Origin: Alphaproteobacteria bacterium UBA7371
GTDB lineage: Bacteria > Pseudomonadota > Alphaproteobacteria > UBA8317
Direction of reading: 5' to 3'
NCBI GenBank assembly: GCA_002469865.1
Contig: DKOD01000027.1
Coordinates: 1-9,029, forward strand
Length of the DNA: 9,029 bases
Shown piece after piece: positions 1 to 7,388 of the stretch. The translations under genes and the position numbers were made by a program. The notes under the pieces were generated by a model. That model saw only the letters and a list, made by a program, of their open reading frames with translations. It was not told the DNA's origin and did no database searches. The first letter of the stretch is position 1, and each line of letters opens with the position of its first letter.

Positions 1-1011
1 GCCGAGATATCCGCCGCGGCCTTGCGTTGGGGCATCACCACCACATGCCTCTATGCTGATGTCACCGATGCTGCAGCGCTTGCCCATCTCAGAAATGGTC
101 ATCACGGGTCGGGCAGGATCGAATTCTTTCCACCCCTCACCCATGGCGATGATGACGCCCGAATGGTTGATGTTGGCCTTCTCAAAGAAGCCGGCGCCAT
201 TGGTTTCGCCAATGGTGGCCCTATGGGGCGCAACAATGCCCACTTGCGCCGTGCCCTTACCTATGCCCGTGATTTTGAGGCCCTGGTGGCCCTTCAACCG
301 GTGGATCCAGAACTTTCGGATGGTGACATGCATGAGGGGCTGATGGCCACCAGGCTTGGGCTGAAGGGCATCCCAATATTGGCAGAGACCATCGAATTGC
401 GTCGGTTGCTTGCCCAAGCTGAGGACAGCCATGTCCGCGCCCATATGGATTTGATCTCCAGCGCCGAAGGATTGGCGATCATGGAAGCTTTTCCCAACAT
501 CACCGCCAGTGCCAGCATCCATAACCTATTGATGAATGATCTTGATGTGGGGGCCTACCGAACATTCACCAAAATCATTCCACCCTTGCGCGAAGAAAGC
601 GACCGATTGGCGCTCATTGATGCTGTCAAAAAGGGTCAGATCAAGGCTGTGGTTTCGGCGAACATGGCGCTCGGGGAACAGGATAAAAGGGTCCCCTATG
701 GTGAAGCCGCTGCCGGGGCAGCCGGGTTTGATATTCTGCTGGCTGGGCTGCTGCAGCTTGTCCATGAAGAGCGCCTAACCCTGCTGGAGGCGTTGCGACC
801 GGTGACGTCGGGTCCTGCCAATATTTTGGGCCTGCCCACGGGGCGCCTGGCCATTGGGGCCCCAGCGGACTTGATCCTGGTGGATATCCACGCACCCTGG
901 CAGGTCGCGCGCCACGGGCAAACAGGCTTCGGTGATAACCAACCCATGGAGGGACGGCTGCTCCAGGGTCTGGTGCGCCAGGCCTGGGTGGCGGGCAAAG
1001 CCCATGCCTGA
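1..1011 (+). CDS. pyrC: Dihydroorotase-family protein (PyrC-like, probably non-catalytic), 5' truncated by window edge
   Basis: The frame is open from base 1, so the start and the N-terminal HxH metal motif lie outside the window. 336 codons are visible. Residue numbers here count from the TTG at base 22. The C-terminal part is clearly amidohydrolase/dihydroorotase: AYRTFTKIIPPLR (178-190) matches the family's KxNPPLR segment, and LPTGRLAIGAPADLILVD (271-288) is the usual closing beta-sandwich motif with G-x-PADL. Known class I enzymes bind two zincs and close carbamoyl-aspartate to dihydroorotate. Here the visible ligand positions look substituted: FANGG (62-66) replaces the FxDDG type, LQPVDP (91-96) lacks the His of QHxED, LISSAE (144-149) lacks the His of HVSTAE, and VSANMAL (211-217) lacks TDHAPH. 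I infer a structural partner of PyrB or a diverged enzyme. It overlaps plsY by 8 bases. Family call is firm, activity doubtful. Confidence 0.85.
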   Translation, partial: AEISAAALRWGITTTCLYADVTDAAALAHLRNGHHGSGRIEFFPPLTHGDDDARMVDVGLLKEAGAIGFANGGPMGRNNAHLRRALTYARDFEALVALQPVDPELSDGDMHEGLMATRLGLKGIPILAETIELRRLLAQAEDSHVRAHMDLISSAEGLAIMEAFPNITASASIHNLLMNDLDVGAYRTFTKIIPPLREESDRLALIDAVKKGQIKAVVSANMALGEQDKRVPYGEAAAGAAGFDILLAGLLQLVHEERLTLLEALRPVTSGPANILGLPTGRLAIGAPADLILVDIHAPWQVARHGQTGFGDNQPMEGRLLQGLVRQAWVAGKAHA

Positions 1012-1624
1012 TCCCCTGCACCCCATGGGATTCATCATCCTCTTGGGCTTTTTGCTCACCGGCTATGTCGTGGGTTCGGTGCCTTTTGGTCTTGTCATTT
1101 CACGCGCTTTCGGCTTGCCCGACCCCAGAAGCTATGGGTCCCAAAATATTGGGGCCACCAATATTTTGCGCTCTGGGCATAAATTGGCTGCGTTGTTCAC
1201 GCTCATCGGCGATTCCGGCAAAGGTGGTATCGCCACCGCGCTGACCTTTTATTTCTATGGCACCGATCCGGCATTGGCCATGGGTTTTGGAGCTTTTATG
1301 GGTCACCTCCACCCCATCTTTTTGAGATTTAAAGGTGGCAAGGGTGTGGCCACGTTCCTTGGCGTTATTGTTGCCATGGGACCAAGCTTGGTGGGACCCT
1401 TAACGCTGGGGTTCTGGCTTTTGGGTGCGTTGGCCACGAGGCGCTCCTCCATGGGTGCGGTGATGGCAGCGCTTGCGGCACCTGTCCTATTTTATCTGTT
1501 TGGCCATGTTCAATTGGCCGAATGGGCCATGGTGATGGCCCTTTGGCTGCTTTGGCGGCACCGACAAAATATTGGTAGACTGGTCCAGGGAACCGAGCCC
1601 AAAATTGGGGCCAAGAAACCATAA
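1004..1624 (+). CDS. plsY: Acyl-phosphate:glycerol-3-phosphate acyltransferase PlsY
   Basis: 206-residue integral membrane enzyme that transfers an acyl group from acyl-phosphate to glycerol-3-phosphate, the first acylation in phospholipid synthesis; it acts with PlsX in the inner membrane. Seen in order: hydrophobic N-terminus with SVPFG, the first conserved loop GSQNIGATNILRSGH (usual form GSGNIGATN), DSGKGGIA for the glycine-rich second site, GHLHPIFLRFKGGKGVAT, the TRRSSMGAV loop, and the terminal RHRQNIGRLVQGTEPKIG. Length is normal for the family. I chose ATG 1004 because MPDP-type starts are common in alphaproteobacterial PlsY and it overlaps the upstream stop (ATGCCTGA), which suggests translational coupling. 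ATG 1027 is possible but has no visible Shine-Dalgarno sequence. The only oddity is Gln in place of Gly in the first loop. Confidence 0.96.
   Translation: MPDPLHPMGFIILLGFLLTGYVVGSVPFGLVISRAFGLPDPRSYGSQNIGATNILRSGHKLAALFTLIGDSGKGGIATALTFYFYGTDPALAMGFGAFMGHLHPIFLRFKGGKGVATFLGVIVAMGPSLVGPLTLGFWLLGALATRRSSMGAVMAALAAPVLFYLFGHVQLAEWAMVMALWLLWRHRQNIGRLVQGTEPKIGAKKP
1142..1168. repeat. Perfect 11-base inverted repeat inside plsY
   Basis: CAAAATATTGG (1142-1152) and its exact reverse complement CCAATATTTTG (1158-1168) flank a 5-base loop GGCCA. The bases encode the conserved Q-N-I-G-A-T-N-I-L stretch of PlsY, with both Asn-Ile pairs written AAT ATT, so the palindrome may be a by-product of protein conservation and codon choice. 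The same 11-mer recurs at 818-828 (complement) and 1565-1575. It could form a hairpin in mRNA, but no T-run follows, so it is not a terminator. Confidence 0.6.
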
Positions 1625-1629
1625 GACAA

Positions 1630-1657
1630 TTGACAGTGATGCCGGTCCTGGTTCAGT
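1630..1657 (+). promoter_or_regulatory. Possible topA promoter in plsY-topA gap
   Basis: A consensus TTGACA lies at 1630-1635 in the 73-base gap before topA. The best -10 at normal spacing, TTCAGT (1652-1657, 16-base spacer), matches TATAAT at only three positions. The gap is the only real non-coding stretch between plsY and the rnr group, so a promoter here would be sensible. Topoisomerase I promoters are often supercoiling-sensitive in other bacteria, but nothing here shows that directly. Confidence 0.3.
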
Positions 1658-1697
1658 CGCGAATTTGGACAACATAGAAAAGAAGTGACCAAAAACC

Positions 1698-4184
1698 ATG
1701 GATCTTGTGATCGTCGAATCCCCAGCCAAGGCCAAAACCATCGAACGATATTTGGGCGATGGCTACAAGGTTTTGGCCAGTTATGGCCATATTAGGGACC
1801 TGGATCCTGGCGAAGGTTCGGTTGATCCCAAGAACGATTTTGCTCAAAAATGGACCATTGATGGCCAGGCCCGTAGCCGGGTTCAGGAATTGTCCAAAGC
1901 AGCCAAGGAAGCCGACCGGATCATTCTTGCCACTGACCCCGACCGGGAGGGTGAGGCTATTTCTTGGCATTTGGCCAATGTGCTGCGTGACCAGCGGGGG
2001 CTTGCAAAGCTGCCCATGTCCAGGGTGGTTTTCCATGAGGTTACCAAAAGCGCTGTGCTTGAAGCCATGGCGAACCCCAGGGATATTAATGATGAGTTGG
2101 TGCATGCCTATTTGGCCCGTCGGTTGCTTGATTATTTGGTCGGCTACACCTTGTCTCCGGTTTTGTGGCGCAAACTTCCCGGCGCACGTTCTGCTGGCCG
2201 GGTTCAATCGGTGGCCCTGCGGCTGATTTGCCAGCGGGAAGTTGAGATCGAATCCTTCGTGCCACTTCATTATTGGAGTGTGGAGGCAGACCTAGAATTT
2301 GATGGTAAGCGTGGGCTTACTGCCAAATTGGAGCATGCCGATGGTCGCAAGCTTGGCCGCGAAGACATCACCAGTGAAGAAACAGCACAAGCCTATGTGG
2401 CGCGAATTTCTTCTCAAGGCATGCGTGTGGAGGCTGTCAAAACCACCCCGCGCCAGAACAAACCTGCCGCACCATTCACCACCTCCACCCTGCAACAGGA
2501 GGCCGCCCGTAAGCTGAGGTTTTCTGCAAAAAGAACCATGCAAACCGCCCAGCGTCTTTATGAGGCAGGGCATATTACCTACATGCGGACCGATGGAACT
2601 AGCCTGTCCAAGGATGCCGTGGCCGATATCCGTGGCATGATCGAAAAAGAATTTGACGCCAAACATCTTCCCAATAGCCCACGCATGTTCGGGGCGAAAA
2701 ACCCCAATGCACAAGAAGCTCATGAGGCCATCCGTCCCACGACCATCAACCGCAAACCAGGCAGCATCAAGTTGGAAGGCGACCAAGAGCGCCTTTATTC
2801 CCTGATCTGGAAGAGAACCATGGCATGCCAAATGGCCAATGCCGAATATCTGGACACAAGGATTGATTTGCGAACATTGGATGGAACCTTAGGCCTGGGC
2901 GCAACCGGCCGTGTCATGACTTTCGGTGGTTTCATGGACCTTTATCATGAAGGTTTGGATGACCAAGAAGAAGAACAAGATAACAGGCTGCCCAAGATCA
3001 ATGAGGGCGAAGAGGCAAAGGTGCATGAGGCTCGCGATATCGCCCACACCACCAAACCCCCGGCACGTTTCACTGAAGCAACCTTGGTGAAGGAATTGGA
3101 GCGGCTTGGCATCGGCCGACCATCCACCTATGCCAGCATCATCTCTGTGTTGGAAGATCGTGGCTATGTGCGCCTTGATCAGCGTCGTTTCTTTGCCGAA
3201 GATACGGGCCGTGTTTTGTCAGTGTTTTTGGACGCCTTCTTCCATACCTATGTTGCCTATGACTTCACGGCCGAATTGGAGCGAAAATTAGACCGCATCA
3301 CCAACGGAGAATTGGATTGGTTGGAGGTTATGCGGGAATTTTGGACTGGTTTTGAAAAAGCCGTTGATGCGACCAGCGAATTGCGGGTCCGGGATGTTAT
3401 TGACGTGTTGGACCGTGAGTTGGACCAGCATCTTTTCCCCGTGACGGAAGAAAATCCGGAGCCCCGCAAATGCCCAGCCTGTGGGACTGGCATGTTGGGC
3501 TTGAGAATTGCCAAAAATGGTGGGTTTGTTGGCTGCTCTAACTATCCTGAATGCAACCATACCAAAAATCTTGGCAAATCCAGTGACGGTGAGGCAAGCG
3601 ACCTGCCAAGGGAATTGGGGCCCGACGAATTGGGCAGAATGATCTCACTCAAAACCGGGCGCTTTGGCCCCTATTTGGAAAGGGTTGCAGATGAGGGCGA
3701 AAAACCTCATCGCGTCAGTGTGCCAAAAGATTTGTCCTTGGAAAATCTTAGCCTGGACATGGCTTTGAAACTTATCACCATGCCCAGGCAAGTGGGCATT
3801 CATGAGGATCAGCCCATCATGGCCAATCTTGGGCGATATGGGCCTTACCTGAGCCATGGGAACAAAAATGCCAAGCTCGCAGGGACCTTAGAGGCCCTAG
3901 AAATCGGCATGAATCTGGCTGTGGAAAAACTTGCCAATGCCAAGGAAAAAATGCCAGCCACCGAACTTGGCAACCACACCAACGGCAAAATGATCACGCT
4001 TAAATCTGGGCGCTTTGGGCCCTATGTGCAGATGGATAAGGTCATGGCCAATATCCCCAAGGCCACTGACCCCAAGGAGGTCACCCTCGCCATGGCCATT
4101 GAGCTGATTGACAAAAAAATGGCCAAAGGCGGCGCCAAAACCACCAAGACCAGGGCTGGGGCCAAAAAAAGTGCCAAAAAGTAA
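1698..4184 (+). CDS. topA: DNA topoisomerase I (type IA, omega protein)
   Basis: 828-residue cytoplasmic enzyme that relaxes negative supercoils by passing strands through a transient single-strand break. The Toprim domain is at about residues 1-150: VIVESPAKAKT carries the first acidic residue (E7), and ATDPDREGEA gives D80, D82 and E84 for Mg2+ binding. SAGRVQSVALRL (165-176) is the standard core motif. Catalytic tyrosine is Y295 in GHITYMRTDG. FTEATLVKELERLGIGRPSTYASI (about 457-480) is also typical. One C4 zinc finger (C592, C595, C613, C619) is followed by three GRxGPY repeats and a Lys-rich tail, the usual layout in alphaproteobacteria. ATG 1698 gives the canonical MDLVIVESPAKA start; upstream AGAAG is a weak, distant ribosome site. 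All catalytic residues are present. Its last 14 bases overlap rnr. Confidence 0.98.
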   Translation: MDLVIVESPAKAKTIERYLGDGYKVLASYGHIRDLDPGEGSVDPKNDFAQKWTIDGQARSRVQELSKAAKEADRIILATDPDREGEAISWHLANVLRDQRGLAKLPMSRVVFHEVTKSAVLEAMANPRDINDELVHAYLARRLLDYLVGYTLSPVLWRKLPGARSAGRVQSVALRLICQREVEIESFVPLHYWSVEADLEFDGKRGLTAKLEHADGRKLGREDITSEETAQAYVARISSQGMRVEAVKTTPRQNKPAAPFTTSTLQQEAARKLRFSAKRTMQTAQRLYEAGHITYMRTDGTSLSKDAVADIRGMIEKEFDAKHLPNSPRMFGAKNPNAQEAHEAIRPTTINRKPGSIKLEGDQERLYSLIWKRTMACQMANAEYLDTRIDLRTLDGTLGLGATGRVMTFGGFMDLYHEGLDDQEEEQDNRLPKINEGEEAKVHEARDIAHTTKPPARFTEATLVKELERLGIGRPSTYASIISVLEDRGYVRLDQRRFFAEDTGRVLSVFLDAFFHTYVAYDFTAELERKLDRITNGELDWLEVMREFWTGFEKAVDATSELRVRDVIDVLDRELDQHLFPVTEENPEPRKCPACGTGMLGLRIAKNGGFVGCSNYPECNHTKNLGKSSDGEASDLPRELGPDELGRMISLKTGRFGPYLERVADEGEKPHRVSVPKDLSLENLSLDMALKLITMPRQVGIHEDQPIMANLGRYGPYLSHGNKNAKLAGTLEALEIGMNLAVEKLANAKEKMPATELGNHTNGKMITLKSGRFGPYVQMDKVMANIPKATDPKEVTLAMAIELIDKKMAKGGAKTTKTRAGAKKSAKK
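3657..4025 (+). repeat. Three GRxGPY repeats in the TopA C-terminal domain
   Basis: Protein-level repeats within topA: GRFGPY at residues 654-659, GRYGPY at 712-717 and GRFGPY at 771-776, each preceded by a basic or hydrophobic strand and spaced 58-59 residues apart. The first and third are nearly identical in DNA (GGGCGCTTTGG, then CCC or GCCC, then TAT). In the family these are small DNA-binding repeat units that follow the zinc finger and help hold single-stranded DNA. They are a normal part of this TopA type, not a genomic repeat. Confidence 0.85.
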
Positions 4185-6390
4185 ATCCCGTGAGATCATC
4201 GACCGGGCAGCCCTGCTTGCCTTCATCAAAAGCCGTGGTGGGGCGGTGCATAAGAGGGATATTGCCAAAGCTTTCAACCTCAAAGGCACGGACAAAATTC
4301 ACCTCAAGGCCCAATTGCGGGATTTGGCAGAGGAAGGACTGATTGCCGGGCGTAAGACCACCAAACGCCCTGACATGATGCCAAGAATTTTCCAGGCAAG
4401 GGTCAGCGAGATCACCGAAGATGGCATGGTTTTGGCCATTCCCGATGTGGTGGGGTTTGATCATGCCGCCGTGGAGATAACCGGCCCCAGGGCTGATCAC
4501 CTTTCCAACCATCAATTGGTCAAGGTGCGTATCTTGCCAGGCCAAGATGACCAAACAGGGCCCAAAAAAGTTGGGCTTTTGCACAAGATATCCGAGGATG
4601 TTGAAAGCCAAATTGGGGTCATTGTGCGTGCTGATGGAAAGATTTGGGCGGAACCGGTAAGCCGCAAGGGGCGTGGGCAATCACTTCATCTGGTCAATCC
4701 AGACATGGACAAGTTGCGCAATGGTGATCTTGTGGAATTGGAAATTCTTGGCCGGCATCGTGGCCAGTCAGCAGCGCGCATCATTGAGCATTTGGGCACC
4801 AGGCTCGATTCCCCAAGAGCGGTGTCCATGGTGGCCATCCATGAGCACCAAATCCCCCATATTTTTGCCCAAGAGCTTTTGACCGAAGCAGAGCATTTGG
4901 GGGCAACCTCCTGCATGCGTGAGGATTTAACTTACCTCCCCTTTGCCACCATCGACCCAGAAGATGCACGCGACCATGATGATGCCCTCTATGCATGCCC
5001 TGCCCCAGATGATGAAGGCGCCAGCCATCTTTACGTCGCCATCGCCGATGTGGCCGCCTTTGTCGCCACCGGTAGTCTTATTGACCATGAGGCCCGACGC
5101 AGGGGCAATTCTGTGTATTTTCCAGATCGTGTGGTGCCCATGCTGCCGGAACGATTATCGACGGACCTCTGCTCCCTCAAGCAGGGTGTCGAACGTTTGG
5201 CCTTTGTGTGCCGCATGCGCATTGGCGCGGATGGCACGGCAAGCCACCCCAAATTCATGCGCGCCCGAATTAATGTCAGGGACAAATTTTCCTATGAAGA
5301 CGCCCAAGCCCTGATCCATCAAGATACCATGCCCGATCATTTTGCATGCCTGTTGGGCACATACCGGCGCATGGATGAAGCAAGAAAAAAACGTGGGCCG
5401 TTGGAATTGGAGGTTCCTGAGCATAAAATCAGGCTGGATGATGATGGCCGGGTTGCAGAAATCAACCTCAGGGAACGTTTTGAGGCCCACAAATTGGTGG
5501 AGGAATGCATGATCCAAGCCAATGTCGCGGCGGGTGCAATCCTCACGAAACATCTTCAGCCAGCGCTATATAGGGTCCATGAGGAACCCCCAAAAGATCG
5601 CCTGCTCAACCTCAAAACAAGCTTTGACGCCATGGGCCTGCCGCTCACATTGGGCAACCGCATCACCCCAAATCTGTTCAACCGGGCCGTGGCGCGCATG
5701 GCGGACCAACCCCAGGCGCGAACGATTTCTGAAATGGTTCTGCGCTGCCAAACCCAGGCCTATTATGGCATGGACAATTTGGGGCATTTTGGTCTGTCGC
5801 TTGATGTCTATGCACATTTCACGTCCCCCATACGCCGCTATGCCGATTTGATGGTTCATCGTGCCTTAATCCGCTGCCTCAAGCTTGGGCCTGATGGGAT
5901 GACGGACAAGGACATGGAAGCGCTGGAACAAGTTGGCACCCACATCTCCAAAACCGAACGCACGGCCATGGCTGCTGAACGTGACTCCATCGCCCGCTAT
6001 GTGGCGGCCCACATGTCCGATCGCATCGGCATGCAATTTGAAGCGACCATCTCTGGGATTGCCCGGATGGGCCTATTTGTGCAGCTGGTTGATAATGGCG
6101 CTGAAGGTTTTATTCCTATCGCCAAAATTGGCCAAGATTATTATGTGTATGACGAGCAAACCATGGTCTTGAGGGGCGAACAGGCAGGCCTTACCTTCCG
6201 CTTGGGTGAAGACGTCACGGTAAGACTTGAAGAAGCTGCACCCGTCAGTGGGGGGTTGCGGTTTTCATTGATCTTGCCAAAAGAGCCGCCCTTGCGGCGC
6301 GGCGCAAGGCGTGGGCATGGTTCATCGGCAAATCGTGGGAGACGACCCGTCCGCCCACCCAAACGAGGCCCCAAAAGAGGCGACAAGTAA
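4171..6390 (+). CDS. rnr: Ribonuclease R (RNB-family 3'-5' exoribonuclease)
   Basis: About 739 residues from the chosen GTG. It degrades structured RNA 3' to 5' and takes part in mRNA and rRNA decay in the cytoplasm. Seen in order: N-terminal winged-helix segment (GGAVHKRDIAKAFNLKG), two OB/cold-shock-like domains, and the RNB core with TIDPEDARDHDDALY, giving D262, D268, D270 and D271, the exact spacing of the four catalytic aspartates of E. coli RNase R. YAHFTSPIRRYADLMVHR follows, then an S1 domain (about 617-705, GMQFEATISGIARMGLFV) and a basic tail (PPKRGPKRGDK). No ATG exists until 4374, inside the first domain, so the start is non-ATG. GTG 4171 with GGGG nine bases upstream gives a normal N-terminus; TTG 4108 would add 21 basic residues overlapping topA. 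It shares one base with the next gene. Confidence 0.96.
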   Translation: MPKSKSREIIDRAALLAFIKSRGGAVHKRDIAKAFNLKGTDKIHLKAQLRDLAEEGLIAGRKTTKRPDMMPRIFQARVSEITEDGMVLAIPDVVGFDHAAVEITGPRADHLSNHQLVKVRILPGQDDQTGPKKVGLLHKISEDVESQIGVIVRADGKIWAEPVSRKGRGQSLHLVNPDMDKLRNGDLVELEILGRHRGQSAARIIEHLGTRLDSPRAVSMVAIHEHQIPHIFAQELLTEAEHLGATSCMREDLTYLPFATIDPEDARDHDDALYACPAPDDEGASHLYVAIADVAAFVATGSLIDHEARRRGNSVYFPDRVVPMLPERLSTDLCSLKQGVERLAFVCRMRIGADGTASHPKFMRARINVRDKFSYEDAQALIHQDTMPDHFACLLGTYRRMDEARKKRGPLELEVPEHKIRLDDDGRVAEINLRERFEAHKLVEECMIQANVAAGAILTKHLQPALYRVHEEPPKDRLLNLKTSFDAMGLPLTLGNRITPNLFNRAVARMADQPQARTISEMVLRCQTQAYYGMDNLGHFGLSLDVYAHFTSPIRRYADLMVHRALIRCLKLGPDGMTDKDMEALEQVGTHISKTERTAMAAERDSIARYVAAHMSDRIGMQFEATISGIARMGLFVQLVDNGAEGFIPIAKIGQDYYVYDEQTMVLRGEQAGLTFRLGEDVTVRLEEAAPVSGGLRFSLILPKEPPLRRGARRGHGSSANRGRRPVRPPKRGPKRGDK
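6376..6380 (+). promoter_or_regulatory. Ribosome binding site for the DUF983 gene
   Basis: AGAGG ends nine bases before ATG 6390 and lies inside the last codons of rnr. Together with the TAATG junction it fixes the start of the DUF983 gene and suggests re-initiation by ribosomes finishing rnr. Confidence 0.6.
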
Positions 6391-6758
6391 TGCGCAAACG
6401 TTCGGCATGGAATGCCGTCAAAAATGGTGTAAGAATGCGCTGCCCTTCCTGTGGTGAGGGGCGCTGTTTTTCATCATACCTCAAGGTAAGTGATCAATGC
6501 CCAAATTGTGGTGAGGAGCTGCATCATCACCGTGCGGATGACGCGCCGCCTTATATTGTGATTGCGATTGTTGGCAAAATTGTGGTGCCCCTAGCTGTCG
6601 CCCTGGAATTGGCCGTGATGCCCCCTGTTTGGCTGCATGCGCTTCTTTGGGGAAGCTTAATCATCGGCCTTAGCCTATTGCTCCTGCCACCGGTGAAGGG
6701 GGCTGTTGTGGGCATTCAATGGGCAAACCGCATGCATGGCTTTGGTGGCCATGACTAA
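6390..6758 (+). CDS. DUF983 zinc-ribbon membrane protein
   Basis: 122 residues. The N-terminus is a cytoplasmic-type zinc ribbon with C18-x2-C21 and C37-x2-C40 (CPSCGEG and CPNCGEEL), then the HHHRADDAPPY segment typical of DUF983, then two hydrophobic helices at about 54-77 and 80-100, ending with a short tail (IQWANRMHGFGGHD). The family function is unknown; in many alphaproteobacteria it sits just downstream of rnr, as here. ATG 6390 shares its A with the rnr stop codon, and AGAGG lies upstream. The stop overlaps the NUDIX start by 8 bases (ATGACTAA), so the three genes look translationally coupled. Two CxxC pairs plus two membrane helices suggest a small metal-binding membrane protein; I cannot go further than that. 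Confidence 0.93.
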   Translation: MRKRSAWNAVKNGVRMRCPSCGEGRCFSSYLKVSDQCPNCGEELHHHRADDAPPYIVIAIVGKIVVPLAVALELAVMPPVWLHALLWGSLIIGLSLLLLPPVKGAVVGIQWANRMHGFGGHD

Positions 6759-7371
6759 GCCACAGCCCATTCGTGCCGCCTCATCTGTGCTTGTTTGGCG
6801 CCAATTTCATGGCCAAGCTGAGGTCTTATGCGGCAAGCGCAACCCGAATATGGCATTTGCCGGGGGGCAAATTGTTTTTCCCGGTGGTCGGTTAGAACGG
6901 GGTGATGCCCAAACCAAAAGTGCCACGGCGCTGTCCCCGAAAACCAGAAAGCTGCTCGCATATGAAAGCAGGCACAGCCCTGAAGGACTTGCCCAGGCAG
7001 GCTTGCGTGAATTGATGGAAGAAACCGGCCTCGTGGTGGGGCAGCATCTGGCGCAAGGCTCAGATATGAGGCTGCGTGGGGACTTTGCTTGCCTGGATTT
7101 TCTGTCGCGGGCCATTACCCCACCACGCAACACGCGCCGCTATGACGCCCGTTTTTTTGCGCTGCCCATTGATGCAGTTACCGACAGGATCACCGCCGTG
7201 GAACATCATGAATTTGTGGCGCTTGATTACCGGCCAATTTCTGAATTGCTGGAAGATAAATTGATGCCCCCAACAAGGTTGGCCCTGTTGCAATTGGCAG
7301 ACCACCTCAAGGGCCAATTGGTGCCCAAAATGCTCAAAGGCCCAAAAAACATCTTCCCCATCGACCTCTGA
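6751..7371 (+). CDS. NUDIX hydrolase, substrate unknown
   Basis: 206 residues. NUDIX enzymes cleave nucleoside diphosphates linked to another group X, using Mg2+ held by the NUDIX box. Seen: IVFPGGRLERGDA (41-53), then RELMEETGLV (86-95), which supplies the catalytic E87, E90 and E91 with E78 seven residues before R86. The Gly expected six residues before E78 is E72 instead; the FPGG glycines are separated from the rest of the box by about 26 residues. This split arrangement is familiar from alphaproteobacterial NUDIX proteins at this locus and resembles the NUDT19/coenzyme A-type branch, but the substrate cannot be read from the sequence. I chose ATG 6751 since it overlaps the upstream stop and starts just before the first strand (IRAASSVLVWR). 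The MFS gene starts 17 bases downstream. Confidence 0.9.
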   Translation: MTKPQPIRAASSVLVWRQFHGQAEVLCGKRNPNMAFAGGQIVFPGGRLERGDAQTKSATALSPKTRKLLAYESRHSPEGLAQAGLRELMEETGLVVGQHLAQGSDMRLRGDFACLDFLSRAITPPRNTRRYDARFFALPIDAVTDRITAVEHHEFVALDYRPISELLEDKLMPPTRLALLQLADHLKGQLVPKMLKGPKNIFPIDL

Positions 7372-7388
7372 TCGGGTCACAAGGGGGC

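Noticed and set aside
932..1003. Upstream extension of plsY
   Set aside because: It would overlap the dihydroorotase-like gene by 80 bases and adds a basic, non-PlsY-like N-terminus; ATG 1004 fits the family.
1653..2270. Long antisense open frame opposite topA (205 codons)
   Set aside because: It mirrors a strongly conserved gene, has no recognisable motif or ribosome site, and its composition is what the reverse frame of topA would give.
4081..4680. Antisense open frame across the topA/rnr junction (199 codons)
   Set aside because: Both sense genes are conserved along its full length; the antisense product shows no family features.
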